From NCBI GenBank assembly GCA_009801015.1, contig VHZZ01000003.1, positions 1,078,203-1,127,561 on the forward strand: a DNA stretch of 49,359 bases, given 5' to 3'. The translations under genes and the position numbers were made by a program. A model generated the notes under the pieces. The model was not told where the DNA came from and did no database searches. It saw only the letters and a program-made list of their open reading frames with translations. Source of the stretch: Silene noctiflora. Lineage: Eukaryota > Streptophyta > Magnoliopsida > Caryophyllales > Caryophyllaceae. Shown here in pieces: positions 1-11,300 of the stretch; the first letter of the stretch is position 1; each line of letters begins with the position of its first letter.

Positions 1-150
1 CTAACAATATGAGTAGAGGGGACAAGGTGGGCCACCCCCATGTGCTCACCCCACTTGCCCTTGATGGGTCATTTGTGAGAGAAAATGGTATCCGTTTGAA
101 GATTTCAGACCGATATGACGGTCTGAAATAAGAATTGGTGTATGTGTGGA
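1..150. mobile_element. Truncated copy of a MITE family also at 25383-25556
   Basis: Positions 13-95 (GGGGACAAGGTGGGCCACCCC, then ATGTGCTC and a GGTCATTTGTGAGAGAAAATGGTA-like stretch) closely match 25440-25520, where the same string sits inside an element ending in GTGACGGG-type inverted repeats. The left end lies outside the window. No coding capacity is seen. The assignment rests on similarity between the two copies only. Confidence 0.5.
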
Positions 151-592
151 GGAACAAGGCCTTAAGCTAAACTCCAATTTGATGACAATCATAATGTTGC
201 TGTCATTAAGCACATCATTAAGTTAGTAACCTTGTCATTTTCAGCAATAATTAATAATAATAAATAATATTAGTGATATAATCTTTTCAAAAAGATGCTT
301 TTATTGTCAATTGTTTACCCTTTTACTTGCATTTCGACTATTTCGTACGTCATAGGGGACGTCTACCTGTATTATCAATCAAAATTATGCTTGTCTATTT
401 TTCATTAGTGGCTAAATCGAGTTAGTTATGTGGTTAATTATGTCATTATGGTCGTCGACAACGAGAACTCATAATCGGGGACCGACAAATGGGAAAAACA
501 ACTATTGCTAAAATTAAAACGTTATTCGGAGTAAATTGGTATCGTTTAAAATCGAGCAAAACAAATTTTCATAATTTGCTCCGGTGCTACCA

Positions 593-740
593 AAGTTGGC
601 TGGTGTGAGTGGTAAGGGCTCTTATCTCTTAAACAAGTGGTCAGGGGTTCGATTCCTGACTCTTGCGAATGAAAAGGTCAAACTTGGGAAGGGTCAACCC
701 ATTAAATTGCCTTCAGTACCCCCGACTAGGCTGCTGTTAA
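593..740 (+). mobile_element. tRNA-derived SINE
   Basis: A polymerase III A-box-like block (GTGAGTGGTAAGGGC, about 605-619) is followed 25-30 bp later by a B-box-like block (GGGGTTCGATTCC, about 644-656), the layout of a tRNA-derived SINE head. A tRNA-unrelated body of about 80 bp follows. No cloverleaf with an acceptor stem is apparent, so it is not a tRNA gene. The head resembles the antisense element at 28286-28392. Exact ends and target-site duplication were not resolved. Confidence 0.55.
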
Positions 741-2172
741 AACTGGAAAATAGTGTTTTATGATCTGCAACTCTCCGATTCATTGAAATCGCTCCTCTGT
801 TCAAAATTCTCCTTCTGAATTTTGAAAAAGTTTGCAATTTCATAGAATCGAAGAGATTATAGTACTACAAATCATAGATGTAATCATACGCCGGAAACTT
901 GTAATCTGGAAATGGATTAACTCGAGTATTACTAGTCGCTTCAACTAAAAATTTTCGATCTCTGTCATCGCTCTGTAACATCGAATCCTAGTTCAATGTC
1001 TATGTGTAAACACAATTTCAATTAGGTAACTAAACCTATCATTCGAAATCGACACATTAAATCAAACAAGAAAGGAGTCACAGTCAATCAGTAGAATTAA
1101 GGGAAAACTCAGGAATGCACGCTCTGAAAATACAATGCCAACAACCAGCAACCGACACTGTCAACGACTTCCGAATTCCAACCATTAAAATACAAAATTT
1201 ATGGCATGCCATATTGTCATGGGAGAAACTGTGTTTACTTTTACAGGTAGCTTTCCACAAAAGAGTTGGCCACTTGGCCTATGTTACTCAAACTCGGTTA
1301 CAGAGGTTGGATACGGGTCTGACTTGTAATGACTGTTGTCGAGTCACAGGGATTCTGTTCAGAATTGAAGACAGGAGTTGAGGACACATCAGAAGACACG
1401 AAAAAAAAGACGCAATATTTCCAGTGCCTCGAAAACTCCTGTGGCTAGAGGGTGGGAGGTAATATAGAGAGAGTGCTGAGCTTAAAATAGGTAAAAATCG
1501 CTAGAGTTCCCTAAGATCCTTACCTGTCAATTGTACAGCTCTATTTTTGTTTCATGATAGGAGAGGTGTCGAATAGGTAACAGTCGGTACAGATTCAATA
1601 TTCATATCCTTGAGCACCAGGCTTAACATAAATGTGGCCGTAGACGTGAAAAGTCGAAGTAACATAGCCGTTGGTAAGATGGTCCTAAAGTAGAACATCA
1701 CCCGAACCTAAACCTCACCTGTTCTCCCATGGGTCAGTTGAATGCAATATCATTAGAAATAAACAGTTTACAAAGAACTGAGCCAGAAATCTAATTCATC
1801 CCAACAGGATTTTCCCGGCAGACACATCATTCGATCAAAAAAGGACTAGATATCATTATGATCCATAATCACACTTGATATTCGACAACAAGAACGATTC
1901 AGGAACTTTAATCACCAATTCCATTGATCACCACTCATCCCTACCAGAACAAGACGATTTACAAATACTAACGAGAAATTAGAGGCTTAATAGCAAGGTC
2001 AAGACCAAAGTGGTAGAAAAAACACTACTAGTACATCATACACGTCACACGTCAGCTATATCAGTGAATAACAAACTAGAGGGACATACCAGAAATTCAG
2101 TATACTCAAAAAAATTCCTTAAATGTACCTTTCGGATGGTATTACGTTTCCTTTTTCTCTGATACCACCTTG
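741..2172. other. Intergenic stretch, no gene recognised
   Basis: AT-rich sequence with only short unsupported ORFs. The part next to 2172 must contain the 3'UTR of the minus-strand transporter. Nothing else is recognised. Confidence 0.6.
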
Positions 2173-3597
2173 CTAGGAGAGCAGAGATTGATAGTTGCCG
2201 TCATGCCCGTTTGGTTGCAGATCGGGAAGACCTCTACTCACTGAAAACTTGAGTATTCTCTTGGCCTCCAAGTACTTGAGAGTAGGGTGTAGTACAAGCC
2301 CTATTGCCACAGCAATGAGACTTACAACCATAACTTTGAGAGAAGCAAGAGCTAGAACAACACAAATCAATAAGGTCGGAGGAACACACATCAAAATAGA
2401 CCCGATAGTCCCCAAGGGAATCTTGTAAGGCCGAGAGACAGATGGTTGTTTAATCCTCAACAGCACAAATGCTATAAATTCCAGAATCATTCCAAAACAG
2501 TACAAGAAGTTTTCGGCAGCCACTATCTCATCGAAACTCAACCAAGACAGCAAAAGCACACCCGAGGCAGAGAAAAGAATCCCGAGTATTGGAGTTCCAT
2601 GACAAGATCTTTTGGCAAACATTTCAGGAATCATTCCTCGCTCTGCCATACCCAGAAGCTGAAAGGAGTCGCTGCTCATTTCAGCAACAAACATTCCCAT
2701 GTTGGACATTGCGGCAGCCCCTTGGATCCACCAACATAACCATGTCCCCCCGATAATTTTGGCAACATCAGCAAAGTAACCGTCCTCCCAAAGTTCCCGA
2801 TTAAGAGGAACAGCCCCAGTGCCAGCTAAAAGGGGAAAGAAATAGGCGCAAACAACAAAGATGAGAGCGTAAAGCAAAGCCTTTGGAAGAGTCTTCTTTG
2901 GGTTCTCCACTTCTCCAGCTAGAGTACTTATTGAGTCCCAGTAGTTTAGATTCCAGAAGAGTGTATTTAGATATAAACCCCATTTGACATTGTGAAGATC
3001 GACTACGAACCATCTTGAAGGTTCTAAACTCGGTATAGCCAGCAAACCCATGACAAAAAAAGGAAGGATGGAAACTACACCCAATAGGACAGCAACCCAC
3101 CCAACAATTGTCATACCCTTATAGTTCATGTAAGTGAGGGCAACAGTCAGAACTAGAACCGACAAAGTCCGTGGAAAGCCTTGACCAACAATAGGAACAA
3201 CCGACTTCAAGTAATCAAGAAACAGGACAGGGTATAATGCATTATCAATCACACCACTAAGCCATTTCATCCAACCTTGCTGAAAACCCCAGTAGTCCCC
3301 TAATGCGGCCGAGACCCAGACCACATAACCCCCGTTTTCAGGAAACATTGTCCCCATTTCTGCAGTAATAAGAGCTTCTGGCACACTCCATATGAATGGA
3401 AATACTAAGAACCCCGCAAGGGCGAGAAGTGGCCCTGCTGCCCCAACACTGTCCTCAACTCCAAATGGGCCACCAGAAACCTCATAGAAGATGAGGAAAA
3501 CAAGTGGTAATATCGAGACCTTTTGACTTTTGTTAGCCTTTGGGGAAGGAACGTCATCATTGATAGTGGAATATTCTGCTCGATTGAAATGGCCCAT
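2173..3597 (-). CDS. LAT-family polyamine/amino acid permease (PUT-like)
   Basis: A 474-residue integral membrane transporter of the APC superfamily. It resembles the plant L-type amino acid transporter/polyamine uptake transporter group, which imports polyamines (and paraquat) across the plasma membrane or endomembranes. Residues 38-51 carry the family block [14 protein letters not shown], followed by [37 protein letters not shown] and [19 protein letters not shown]. Hydrophobic segments fit about 12 membrane spans; both tails are hydrophilic. Full length for the family. The ATG at 3597 is chosen because the upstream in-frame extension (to 3639) opens with TTG, not ATG. The coding region is intronless; in this family an intron commonly lies in the 5'UTR, and a TGAGCAG acceptor-like site lies about 25 bases upstream of the ATG. 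Substrate is inferred from the family. Confidence 0.9.
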   Translation of the reverse strand: MGHFNRAEYSTINDDVPSPKANKSQKVSILPLVFLIFYEVSGGPFGVEDSVGAAGPLLALAGFLVFPFIWSVPEALITAEMGTMFPENGGYVVWVSAALGDYWGFQQGWMKWLSGVIDNALYPVLFLDYLKSVVPIVGQGFPRTLSVLVLTVALTYMNYKGMTIVGWVAVLLGVVSILPFFVMGLLAIPSLEPSRWFVVDLHNVKWGLYLNTLFWNLNYWDSISTLAGEVENPKKTLPKALLYALIFVVCAYFFPLLAGTGAVPLNRELWEDGYFADVAKIIGGTWLCWWIQGAAAMSNMGMFVAEMSSDSFQLLGMAERGMIPEMFAKRSCHGTPILGILFSASGVLLLSWLSFDEIVAAENFLYCFGMILEFIAFVLLRIKQPSVSRPYKIPLGTIGSILMCVPPTLLICVVLALASLKVMVVSLIAVAIGLVLHPTLKYLEAKRILKFSVSRGLPDLQPNGHDGNYQSLLS

Positions 3598-5802
3598 CTT
3601 AACTGAGGGTTGCCTAAGTTTCTGCTCATTCAACAACAAAGTTACAGCATGGTCAGTATTTGGTTTTCTCCACTGTTTCGATAAACCACAAAAAAATATG
3701 CAACTTTTCAGAGAAGTTAATCACAGCTAAACATTCCAATATGCACTCCACATAACTGAAATGAAATCACAAAACCTCCAGGAACACCAAGTAATGTTCC
3801 AGCCCTACAGAACGAGGATTCCTCGACATCCCATTGCATGCAGCCTAAGCCGCAAGATTCCAAATCCCAAACTAGTACGAGAGGTCAAGAGATTGTATTT
3901 TTTTTTTTCTTAAATGAAGCAGTAAAGGTATCAAACAGAAAACTATTTGCATCATATGAAGGTATAACAACAACGACAAAACTTCCCCAATGTTTCAAGG
4001 GATCCAAACCATGGCAGGGTAAAGGGGGTTTGATGTACGCCCGCATTAACCACTCATTAGAAAACACACAGAGAATGATCTATAGTGATGACTGCCTTGA
4101 TAACGAGACATGCATTTGCACCTCAATCACCAGAAATCAGAAATGCCATATGTTTCCTCGGCAACAAACACAGAGGTAAATAAACACTAGCTAAATGCAA
4201 AACTAAGCCAGTCAATCCACAAAATAATGCAATTTCTAGATCACAAACAAAATACCCAAATGAAGAAATCATTGAAATTGCAATAAAAAAAAGTCAACTC
4301 ATTAAATTAGCTCACATTTTGCTGAATTAACACATACCCACATATAAGTGCAATAAATTTACCAACTGAAGAGCTATTTTGAGTCCCGATCAATAATAAA
4401 AGGGATACGAAAAACACATAGACAGGCAAAGAAAAAGTAATCTTTCAATAACTTAGTAAGAGACCGCGTTTGGCAAGTGTTTGGGGAAATAAAAAGAGGT
4501 TTAGTGACCTCTGTCACAAATTATCACACATTTAACCGAAAAAAAACACATACCCAGATGACAAAATTCCAGAATTTCAACAAAAGCAATCACAATTCAC
4601 ATGAAAGATCAGATTTTTTAGATGGGGTAGAGCAAAATTGAATAACTAGGTAAGTTATTACAGTTATTAGAGACGAAAATGAGATTAATGATGGTAAAGT
4701 GAAATAGAAATACACCGATCATAACGAATTAAACAAATGAAAATAAAACAAACGTGAGTAATAAAAAAACAAACCATGAGATTGAAATAGTGACATCTGG
4801 GTGTTTAATTTTGTCGTGCATATTTTTATTGTTGTTGTTGTTCAACAAAAATCCAATTTAATGAAGAAAGGTTGGACAAATGTTGTTTTATGAATTCTAT
4901 GTTTGAAATATTGTTGAAATGGATCAATGCGAAGAACAAGTCGAAAAAATTCGTAGATAACGATTCATACTCCAATTTTTCGATCCTGGAAGTAAACTCC
5001 ACTTCCAAGTTCCAACAACGTTAACTGCTTTTAGAAATTCGTAGGATCGTTCCGGTCTAGCGATTAAGACGGAGGTATTATAATAGTAAGTCACGCATTT
5101 AATGAGGTCTTGGAGTTCAATTGGCAATAGGCTATTCTAACTTTATCATATGACCGTATTTGGATTTAGTTTTATCAGTATAACCGATATTGTCGTCTTA
5201 TTTTTATATCTGTTTGACTTTTTTTAATTAACAAGTCTTGACGCAAGTCCGGAATTCAAGAACTCTAGTTAAGCTCAAAGCCTCAACAATCATTTTATTA
5301 GTTGATGGTGTTTATGGTATAATCTTACTAAATGAATGTATACTTGAACACAAAACCGCTATCTTCACGTGCGCATTCTAAGTTAGAATTACGCCAACAC
5401 AACCATCTCCATCACCATTTGGAAGGTAATGAGTTGTTCTACTTAATCATTGATTCATAGGTTTTGAGTTCGATCGGTAAAGGGTTGTTCTAAGACTTAT
5501 TTTCTCAAGCATTTTTAACTCTACAATAAGACATGTCCATTAATCAGTTTATCGTGTTTTTCTAGAAAGATATAGATTTTGGTCTCTGGAGATGGTTGTG
5601 CTAGGTAGAATGTCAACGTTTCATATCGCTTTTCAACTTTGCAAACATTAATGGTGTATGCATCAAACATCATGAATTGCTCATCTGCACTTTATTCTCC
5701 ATCTGAATCTCCTGATGAATCGCTGATGGGTTCTATTACCATTGCAAAAGGGTAAGTGGGTAACTACACTTTACAAGTATTAACATGAACTAGTTTTTCT
5801 TT

Positions 5803-5821
5803 ACCCGTGAAAATCACGGGT
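5803..5821. repeat. 8-bp-arm hairpin, ACCCGTGA/TCACGGGT
   Basis: Perfect inverted repeat with a 3-base AAA loop. GC-rich stems of this kind in AT-rich DNA occur near 3' ends of plant Helitrons and some retroelements. No CTRR terminus follows within the expected distance, so no element is called. Confidence 0.5.
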
Positions 5822-6470
5822 GCGTTCGAGATTAATTGTATAAACCCAGCATAAACGTAACCGCATTGGTGTGAAATATGTTGGCATCTTTGTACCAAGT
5901 ATTGCATCTTACTATCCAATTTCACATGAATTAAGATATTATAGGAGTAACCGGATAAGTTTATGTAGCAATGTATTAATGTACTTAAAACTTTTTAAAT
6001 GAATATTCGGAATCGGGATACAAAATTAACCATGTCAATTGCATAATAGATACGTCCGTAATTTGTTTAGTTTCAACATTGACCAATGTTTTCTTACATA
6101 AAAATAGTTCGAAACATTGTGGTTTGTGTTAANAATTATAGTATCACAATTTAAGATCACCTATAATATAAATTTGAGAATATTATTACGAAATAATACT
6201 CACATTAGCTTACCTAATGTATTTGTGTGGCACACTAAAGCTAATTCTGACATTACTATTAATATTATTTATCAAATTTCTTGGTTTTCTTGAATTAGTA
6301 TCCTAATTTAATTATAACATGTATTGATTCGGTTATTACAAATTAAATTTATTCATTTTCATTTTTCATTATTTTCTTCGTTTTATTTTAGTATGTATAA
6401 GCTGGATCGTGGTGAACAGTGAGCAGTATGAGCTGGTGGTGTGTAGTTTATTGAGAGAGGCGTGTCAGTT

Positions 6471-6540
6471 TGGTGGTGGGCTGGGCGGGGTTGATTGGTT
6501 GGTGTTGGAGTGAGAGGGGGTGGGCGGGTTGGCGGTGAAG
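6471..6540 (+). repeat. G-rich tract with quadruplex-type G runs
   Basis: Within AT-rich surroundings, G runs GGGCTGGGCGGGG (about 6478-6490) and GGGGGTGGGCGGG (about 6517-6529) fit an intramolecular G-quadruplex pattern. No gene lies on either side for over 1 kb. Confidence 0.4.
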
Positions 6541-7166
6541 CAGTACTTTTATGTATATTTGTTAAAAAAAACCTTTAATTTGGTTCTTTCTATTTTATTA
6601 TTTTGTTTTTTTTTATCTCACCGCAATAATTTTTGTCAATTGATTTTTCTTTTTGTTGATTTTTTTTGTTTTTACTCGTAGTATGTGATTTTTTTTTGCG
6701 TTATTTATTTTATTTGTTTTCTCCTCGCAATACATTTTTTTTGGATAACTTGGTTTAGTGAAGTTCCCATGGGGTACATATTATCCTTGCAGTAGGATTT
6801 ATTAATTTTGCTACTCTATAGAATATTTGAGATAAATTATATGAACAAATAAATTACATTATTTTTGTAGTCTTTTATGTATCCAATTTANTAAATTGAG
6901 GGGTATATAACTTTTACAAATGAAGTGAAATTAGAATAATGTGACGNGATTTTTTAATTAGAATAAAAAAACACATTTAATTGTTGTTTAATTTGCTTTA
7001 GGAATAAAAAAACACATTTTAATGTTTGTGTTTAATTTGTAGTTAATGCTACAAATTTCTTAAACTTTTTCTTTTTTTATAAAATGAATATGATGTGGCT
7101 TTTTAAAACACTCATAAAAGAGGGAATGATGCAATGTTATCAATTGTCATGCCTTTTTATTATATT

Positions 7167-7233
7167 TATAGATTATAGATTATAGATTTATAGATTATAG
7201 ATTATAGATTATAGATGATTATAGATTATAGAT
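7167..7233. repeat. Heptanucleotide tandem repeat (ATAGATT)n
   Basis: About nine units of ATAGATT with small slips. It is a simple minisatellite, not telomeric (plant TTTAGGG is absent). Confidence 0.85.
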
Positions 7234-8030
7234 ATGCAGCTTTACGCAAATGTTATTCTAAAATCACCTGGTCTTTTACACAACTAATACTAAAAAAAAG
7301 TACCTTTAAAATCTTTACACGATTATATGGCTACATACTAACAATTTTATGATACTTTTTAAAACCGTTTTACACTAAACTAACTATACGAAAAATGTCC
7401 ACTTATTGGCTAGTATACCGACCCGGCAACCCGAATAACTCAATTTGAAACCGTCTGCACACAAATTGAGGACCCAAATGTAACCTACCCGAATATTTAT
7501 GATCACATACCAACTGTTATGACGTTATCCTTAAATAACTTAATAACAACCCACCGATAGTTATCGGAACTCAAAAATGACCGGACCGACCCAAATTTTT
7601 GCAAACTCAAACACCTCAAACAGAAATTAACTCAACTCAAACCCGACCCAATTGACTCGGTTGCCGGAACTAGGCTAGAATTGCAACTTGCAACAACTAG
7701 GCCATATGGCCATATTACATCACAAGCAAAATGATATGGACTGAAGCTAAATTGCACCATTTTGGGCCATTTTAGTATTTTACTACACACGGCAGCATAG
7801 TATACTCCTATTCACACAATTCACACAGAAGGCACCTCACTCAAACAAAAAAATTCACAAAAATACAATATTTCTGAAATTAATTACTCCGTATAATTTG
7901 TAATTATCACTTTTAATTATTCAATGTGATTTCAGTTTTATTTTGTGGGGGGCAAATTATTTCAAACGGGAAAAAAAAATTTAAATTATCGAATCAAGTA
8001 ATTACTCCACCACAAATTAATTACCACTCC

Positions 8031-8040
8031 TATAAATTTA
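8031..8040 (+). promoter_or_regulatory. Probable TATA box of the formin gene
   Basis: TATAAATTTA preceded by CTCC, 340 bases upstream of the formin ATG. A pyrimidine tract ending in TTACAG near 8287 suggests a 5'UTR intron, which would place the transcription start near 8065. Inferred from sequence only. Confidence 0.4.
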
Positions 8041-8370
8041 TCCTACACATTCAAAATTTCCAACATTTTTTAATTTTTAATTAACCAAGTGAAAGACACT
8101 AGCTTTTCTTTCACTTAACCTCTGAAATTTTTAATTTTTTTGCAATTGGTGCAAATTACTGTGTGTATTTGAGTGTCAATTTAATTGGGTAATTTCTTAA
8201 TTTTTGAATTTTGATTATATTTTGTTGTTTTTAGAACTTTATTATGAACTAGGGTTTTGTTTAATTTTTGTTGTTTGATTGTTACAGGGTGATTGGTGAT
8301 ACTGGGCAGTGGTTAAATTGGTTGCTGAATAGTGGGTAAGAGTTTGATTGATTGTTGAAGAGCTGGAAAA

Positions 8371-11300
8371 ATGTCTATACTTAGCAGATTTTTTCATAAG
8401 AGACCACCTGATGGATTGCTGGAATTTGTTGATAGAGTTTATGGTGAGAATTTAGCTGTTATTTGATTAATAGTACTCTCTTCGTCCCAATTATTTGTTT
8501 ACGTTTGATTAAAACATCTCTGGCAAAGAATGTAAAAGGTAAATAAATGATTGGGATAACGGGCGTATGATTTTGCTGATAATGTAATCATGTCTATGTC
8601 ATATGTTCTGCATAGTTTGTGAATTGAGTGTGTTTGGTTAGTTTAACTGTTGTATCGAGGTTGCATTGGTCTGGAGTCGGGACCTTCACTTACCTTACTA
8701 CTAGAGGGATTTATACTGTGAGTGTGGTATTTTTGGCGATGTTGCGTTTGTTGTTGTTATCAAGGTGTTGGTATCATTAGGTGTTATGGCATTTAGGAAT
8801 GTAGTGAGAGTGAGTGAGACTGATGTTGTTTGGAGCTTCAGCTGTATCACGACAAAATTAATGTAAAAATGATCCTGTATGAGCTGCATTGTTGGTAGGG
8901 TACTAGGGTGTGCTGTATGCGGCTGTGTTCTTGACTCATTTAGAGTTATAGAGGGGCCGCTGAACTGTAGTGGTAATAGAGGGCATCCTTTTGTTGACAG
9001 TATAGGCATGATCATGTTAGAATTGAAAATGGGGGAAGTAGGAAGCATGGAAGCACAATTTGAATAATATAGTAGGGGAGCGGAGTTAAGTATACGCTAA
9101 CTTGTGAATTGTGATGTAACCACTTGAGTAGTTGAGTGGCCATACCAGGAATGGTTGGTCGAAGAATTAGATTATACGTAAGAAGTTAAGAGCTGTATCC
9201 ATTAAAGATAAGATAGGGAGCATCAAATGAGGTGGTGGGTGTCGGGTGATATTAGATGATGGTCGAGTGATGCACCCATTTCAACAATGAAGAGTGCCAA
9301 AGTGATGTCATTGTGGGGGTTAAGAAAGATCAAAAAGACTTGGATACTGTTGATTGAGAATGAAGTGGGTCTGTTTGCTTCCCTATGTTTCCTCGTTTCG
9401 TATTACTTTTTCCTCTTTTACTATTCTTCTTTTTTTTGCTTACTCTCTTTTTACCTCCATTTTGTACCAATTCTGTAATTTTTAACTTCATATTGAAGGT
9501 TACATTTAGTAGCTTATCTTCGCAGACCTTAAATCAAATTCAGACTGAGATTTTATTATTGTCCTTTTTGTTGTGGTATGTCACACTTTGTAGATTGTGG
9601 AACCATTATATCAGGAGATTTCACTAATTGGTCATTTTTTCTTCGTCTTGCCTTGTAGTTTTTGATTCATGTTTCTCTACGGATGTTTTGCGGGATGGAA
9701 TCTACCATATGTACCTTCACGGGGTTATAAATGAATTGCGTGAAGCATTTCCTCGTTCGTCATTTCTTGCTTTCAACTTTCGAGAAGGCCAAAAGCAGAG
9801 TCAGTTTGCTGAGATATTGTGTGAATATGATGTCACAGTATTTGATTATCCGAGGCAATATGAGGGCTGCCCCATCTTGCCACTTTCATTGGTACATCAC
9901 TTTCTTCGTATTTCAGACAGTTGGCTATCTGGCCGTGATCAGCATAATATTATTTTGCTGCATTGCGAGAGAGGTGGTTGGCCACTGTTGGCATTTCTTC
10001 TGTCTGGTTTTCTAATTTTCAGAAAATTGCATAGTGGTGAAAAGAAAACACTTGAAATGGTCCACCGTGAGGCACCAAAAGGGTTTCTAAAGCTGTTATC
10101 TCCTCTCAATCCATTTGCGTCTCAGCTTCGTTATCTTCAGTATGTTGCACGGAGGAATTTAACACCGGAGTGGCCACCCCCTGAGCGCTCTCTTTCCTTA
10201 GATTGTCTTATTCTTCGAGGTATTCCTAGCTATGATAACAGTAAGGGTTGTAGGCCTGCCATCCGTATCTTCGGTAGGAATCTTCGTAATAAGGATGGTC
10301 TTTCAACTCAAATGCTTTTCTCAATGGTCAACAAGAAAAAGAGTTTGAGGCATTATCAGCAGGTTTGTATTTTCCCAAAAAATCAAGGTTAACTTGTCTT
10401 CTTACTACCATCAGTTATTTTAATCTGAATGATTATCCACTGCAGGCTGATTCTGAAGTGATTAAAATTGATATACAGTGTGCGGTACAAGGGGATGTTG
10501 TTCTTGAATGTGTCCACTTGGACGTGGACCTTGAAAGAGAGGTTATGATGTTCAGGATAATGTTTAACACTGCGTTTATTAGGTCAAACATACTAATGCT
10601 CAACTCAGAGAACCTGGAAATACTTTGGGATGCTAAAGAGCGATATCCAAAAGGTTTCAGAGCAGAGGTATGTACTAGCCCCTTTATTCGTTTGGAATTA
10701 CTACCTTTTCGTTTTAGAACATTAGAGATAACCCACAAGAACACTCCCATTACAACTTTGGTCCAAATGTGAAAGTACATAGTATATTCAAGTGAATATA
10801 GGGAAAATTATTATGTCTATTTAAATATCTAGGCAGTCGTTCTAGAAGATGTGTTTCCGAGAACTCCCTTGGTTTTTACTAATCACGCCTATTTGAAAAC
10901 ATAGGTTATATTTGGCGAAATAGAGAAACTGTCACCTTTGAAAGAGCCAACGTCAGTGTTAAACTATGAAGAGAGGGGGGGATTGCCTATCGAAGCTTTT
11001 TCCAGGGTTCAGGAACTATTCAGTGGCGCAGAATGGGGTGAGAACAGTGATGATGCTACATTATGGTTGCTTAAACAACTTTCTGAATTACAAAACAGAC
11101 TTAGTCCAAACACATCTCCAACTGATTCTGAAGAAGCATGCAGTGTGGCTGATAGCTGTGATTTTACGGAGCCTGATAACTTCTACGAATCATCAAACAC
11201 TAGTATTACTGGAAGTAATTTCCTTGATGACCCCTTATATCAAGATTCTGCATCTGATGAAGCAAAAGATGTTCCGTCCTATCCTTCTGGAGATTCTCAG

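Larger units (their letters stand above)
3598..8030. other. AT-rich intergenic region between divergent genes
   Basis: Holds the upstream region of the minus-strand transporter (probably with a 5'UTR intron) and the far promoter of the formin. ORFs of 60-113 codons here lack homology I recognise and overlap low-complexity runs. Internal features: a short hairpin at 5803-5821, a G-rich tract near 6471-6540 and a heptanucleotide tandem repeat at 7167-7233. Confidence 0.6.

Noticed and set aside
600..670. tRNA gene
   Set aside because: A and B boxes are present but there is no acceptor stem or anticodon arm; better read as a SINE head.
5803..5821. Helitron 3' end
   Set aside because: Hairpin present, but no CTRR terminus follows.
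7420..7680. Third copy of the hAT MITE family (GACCCG-like text)
   Set aside because: Some CCCGAC motifs occur but no matching termini or target duplication were found.
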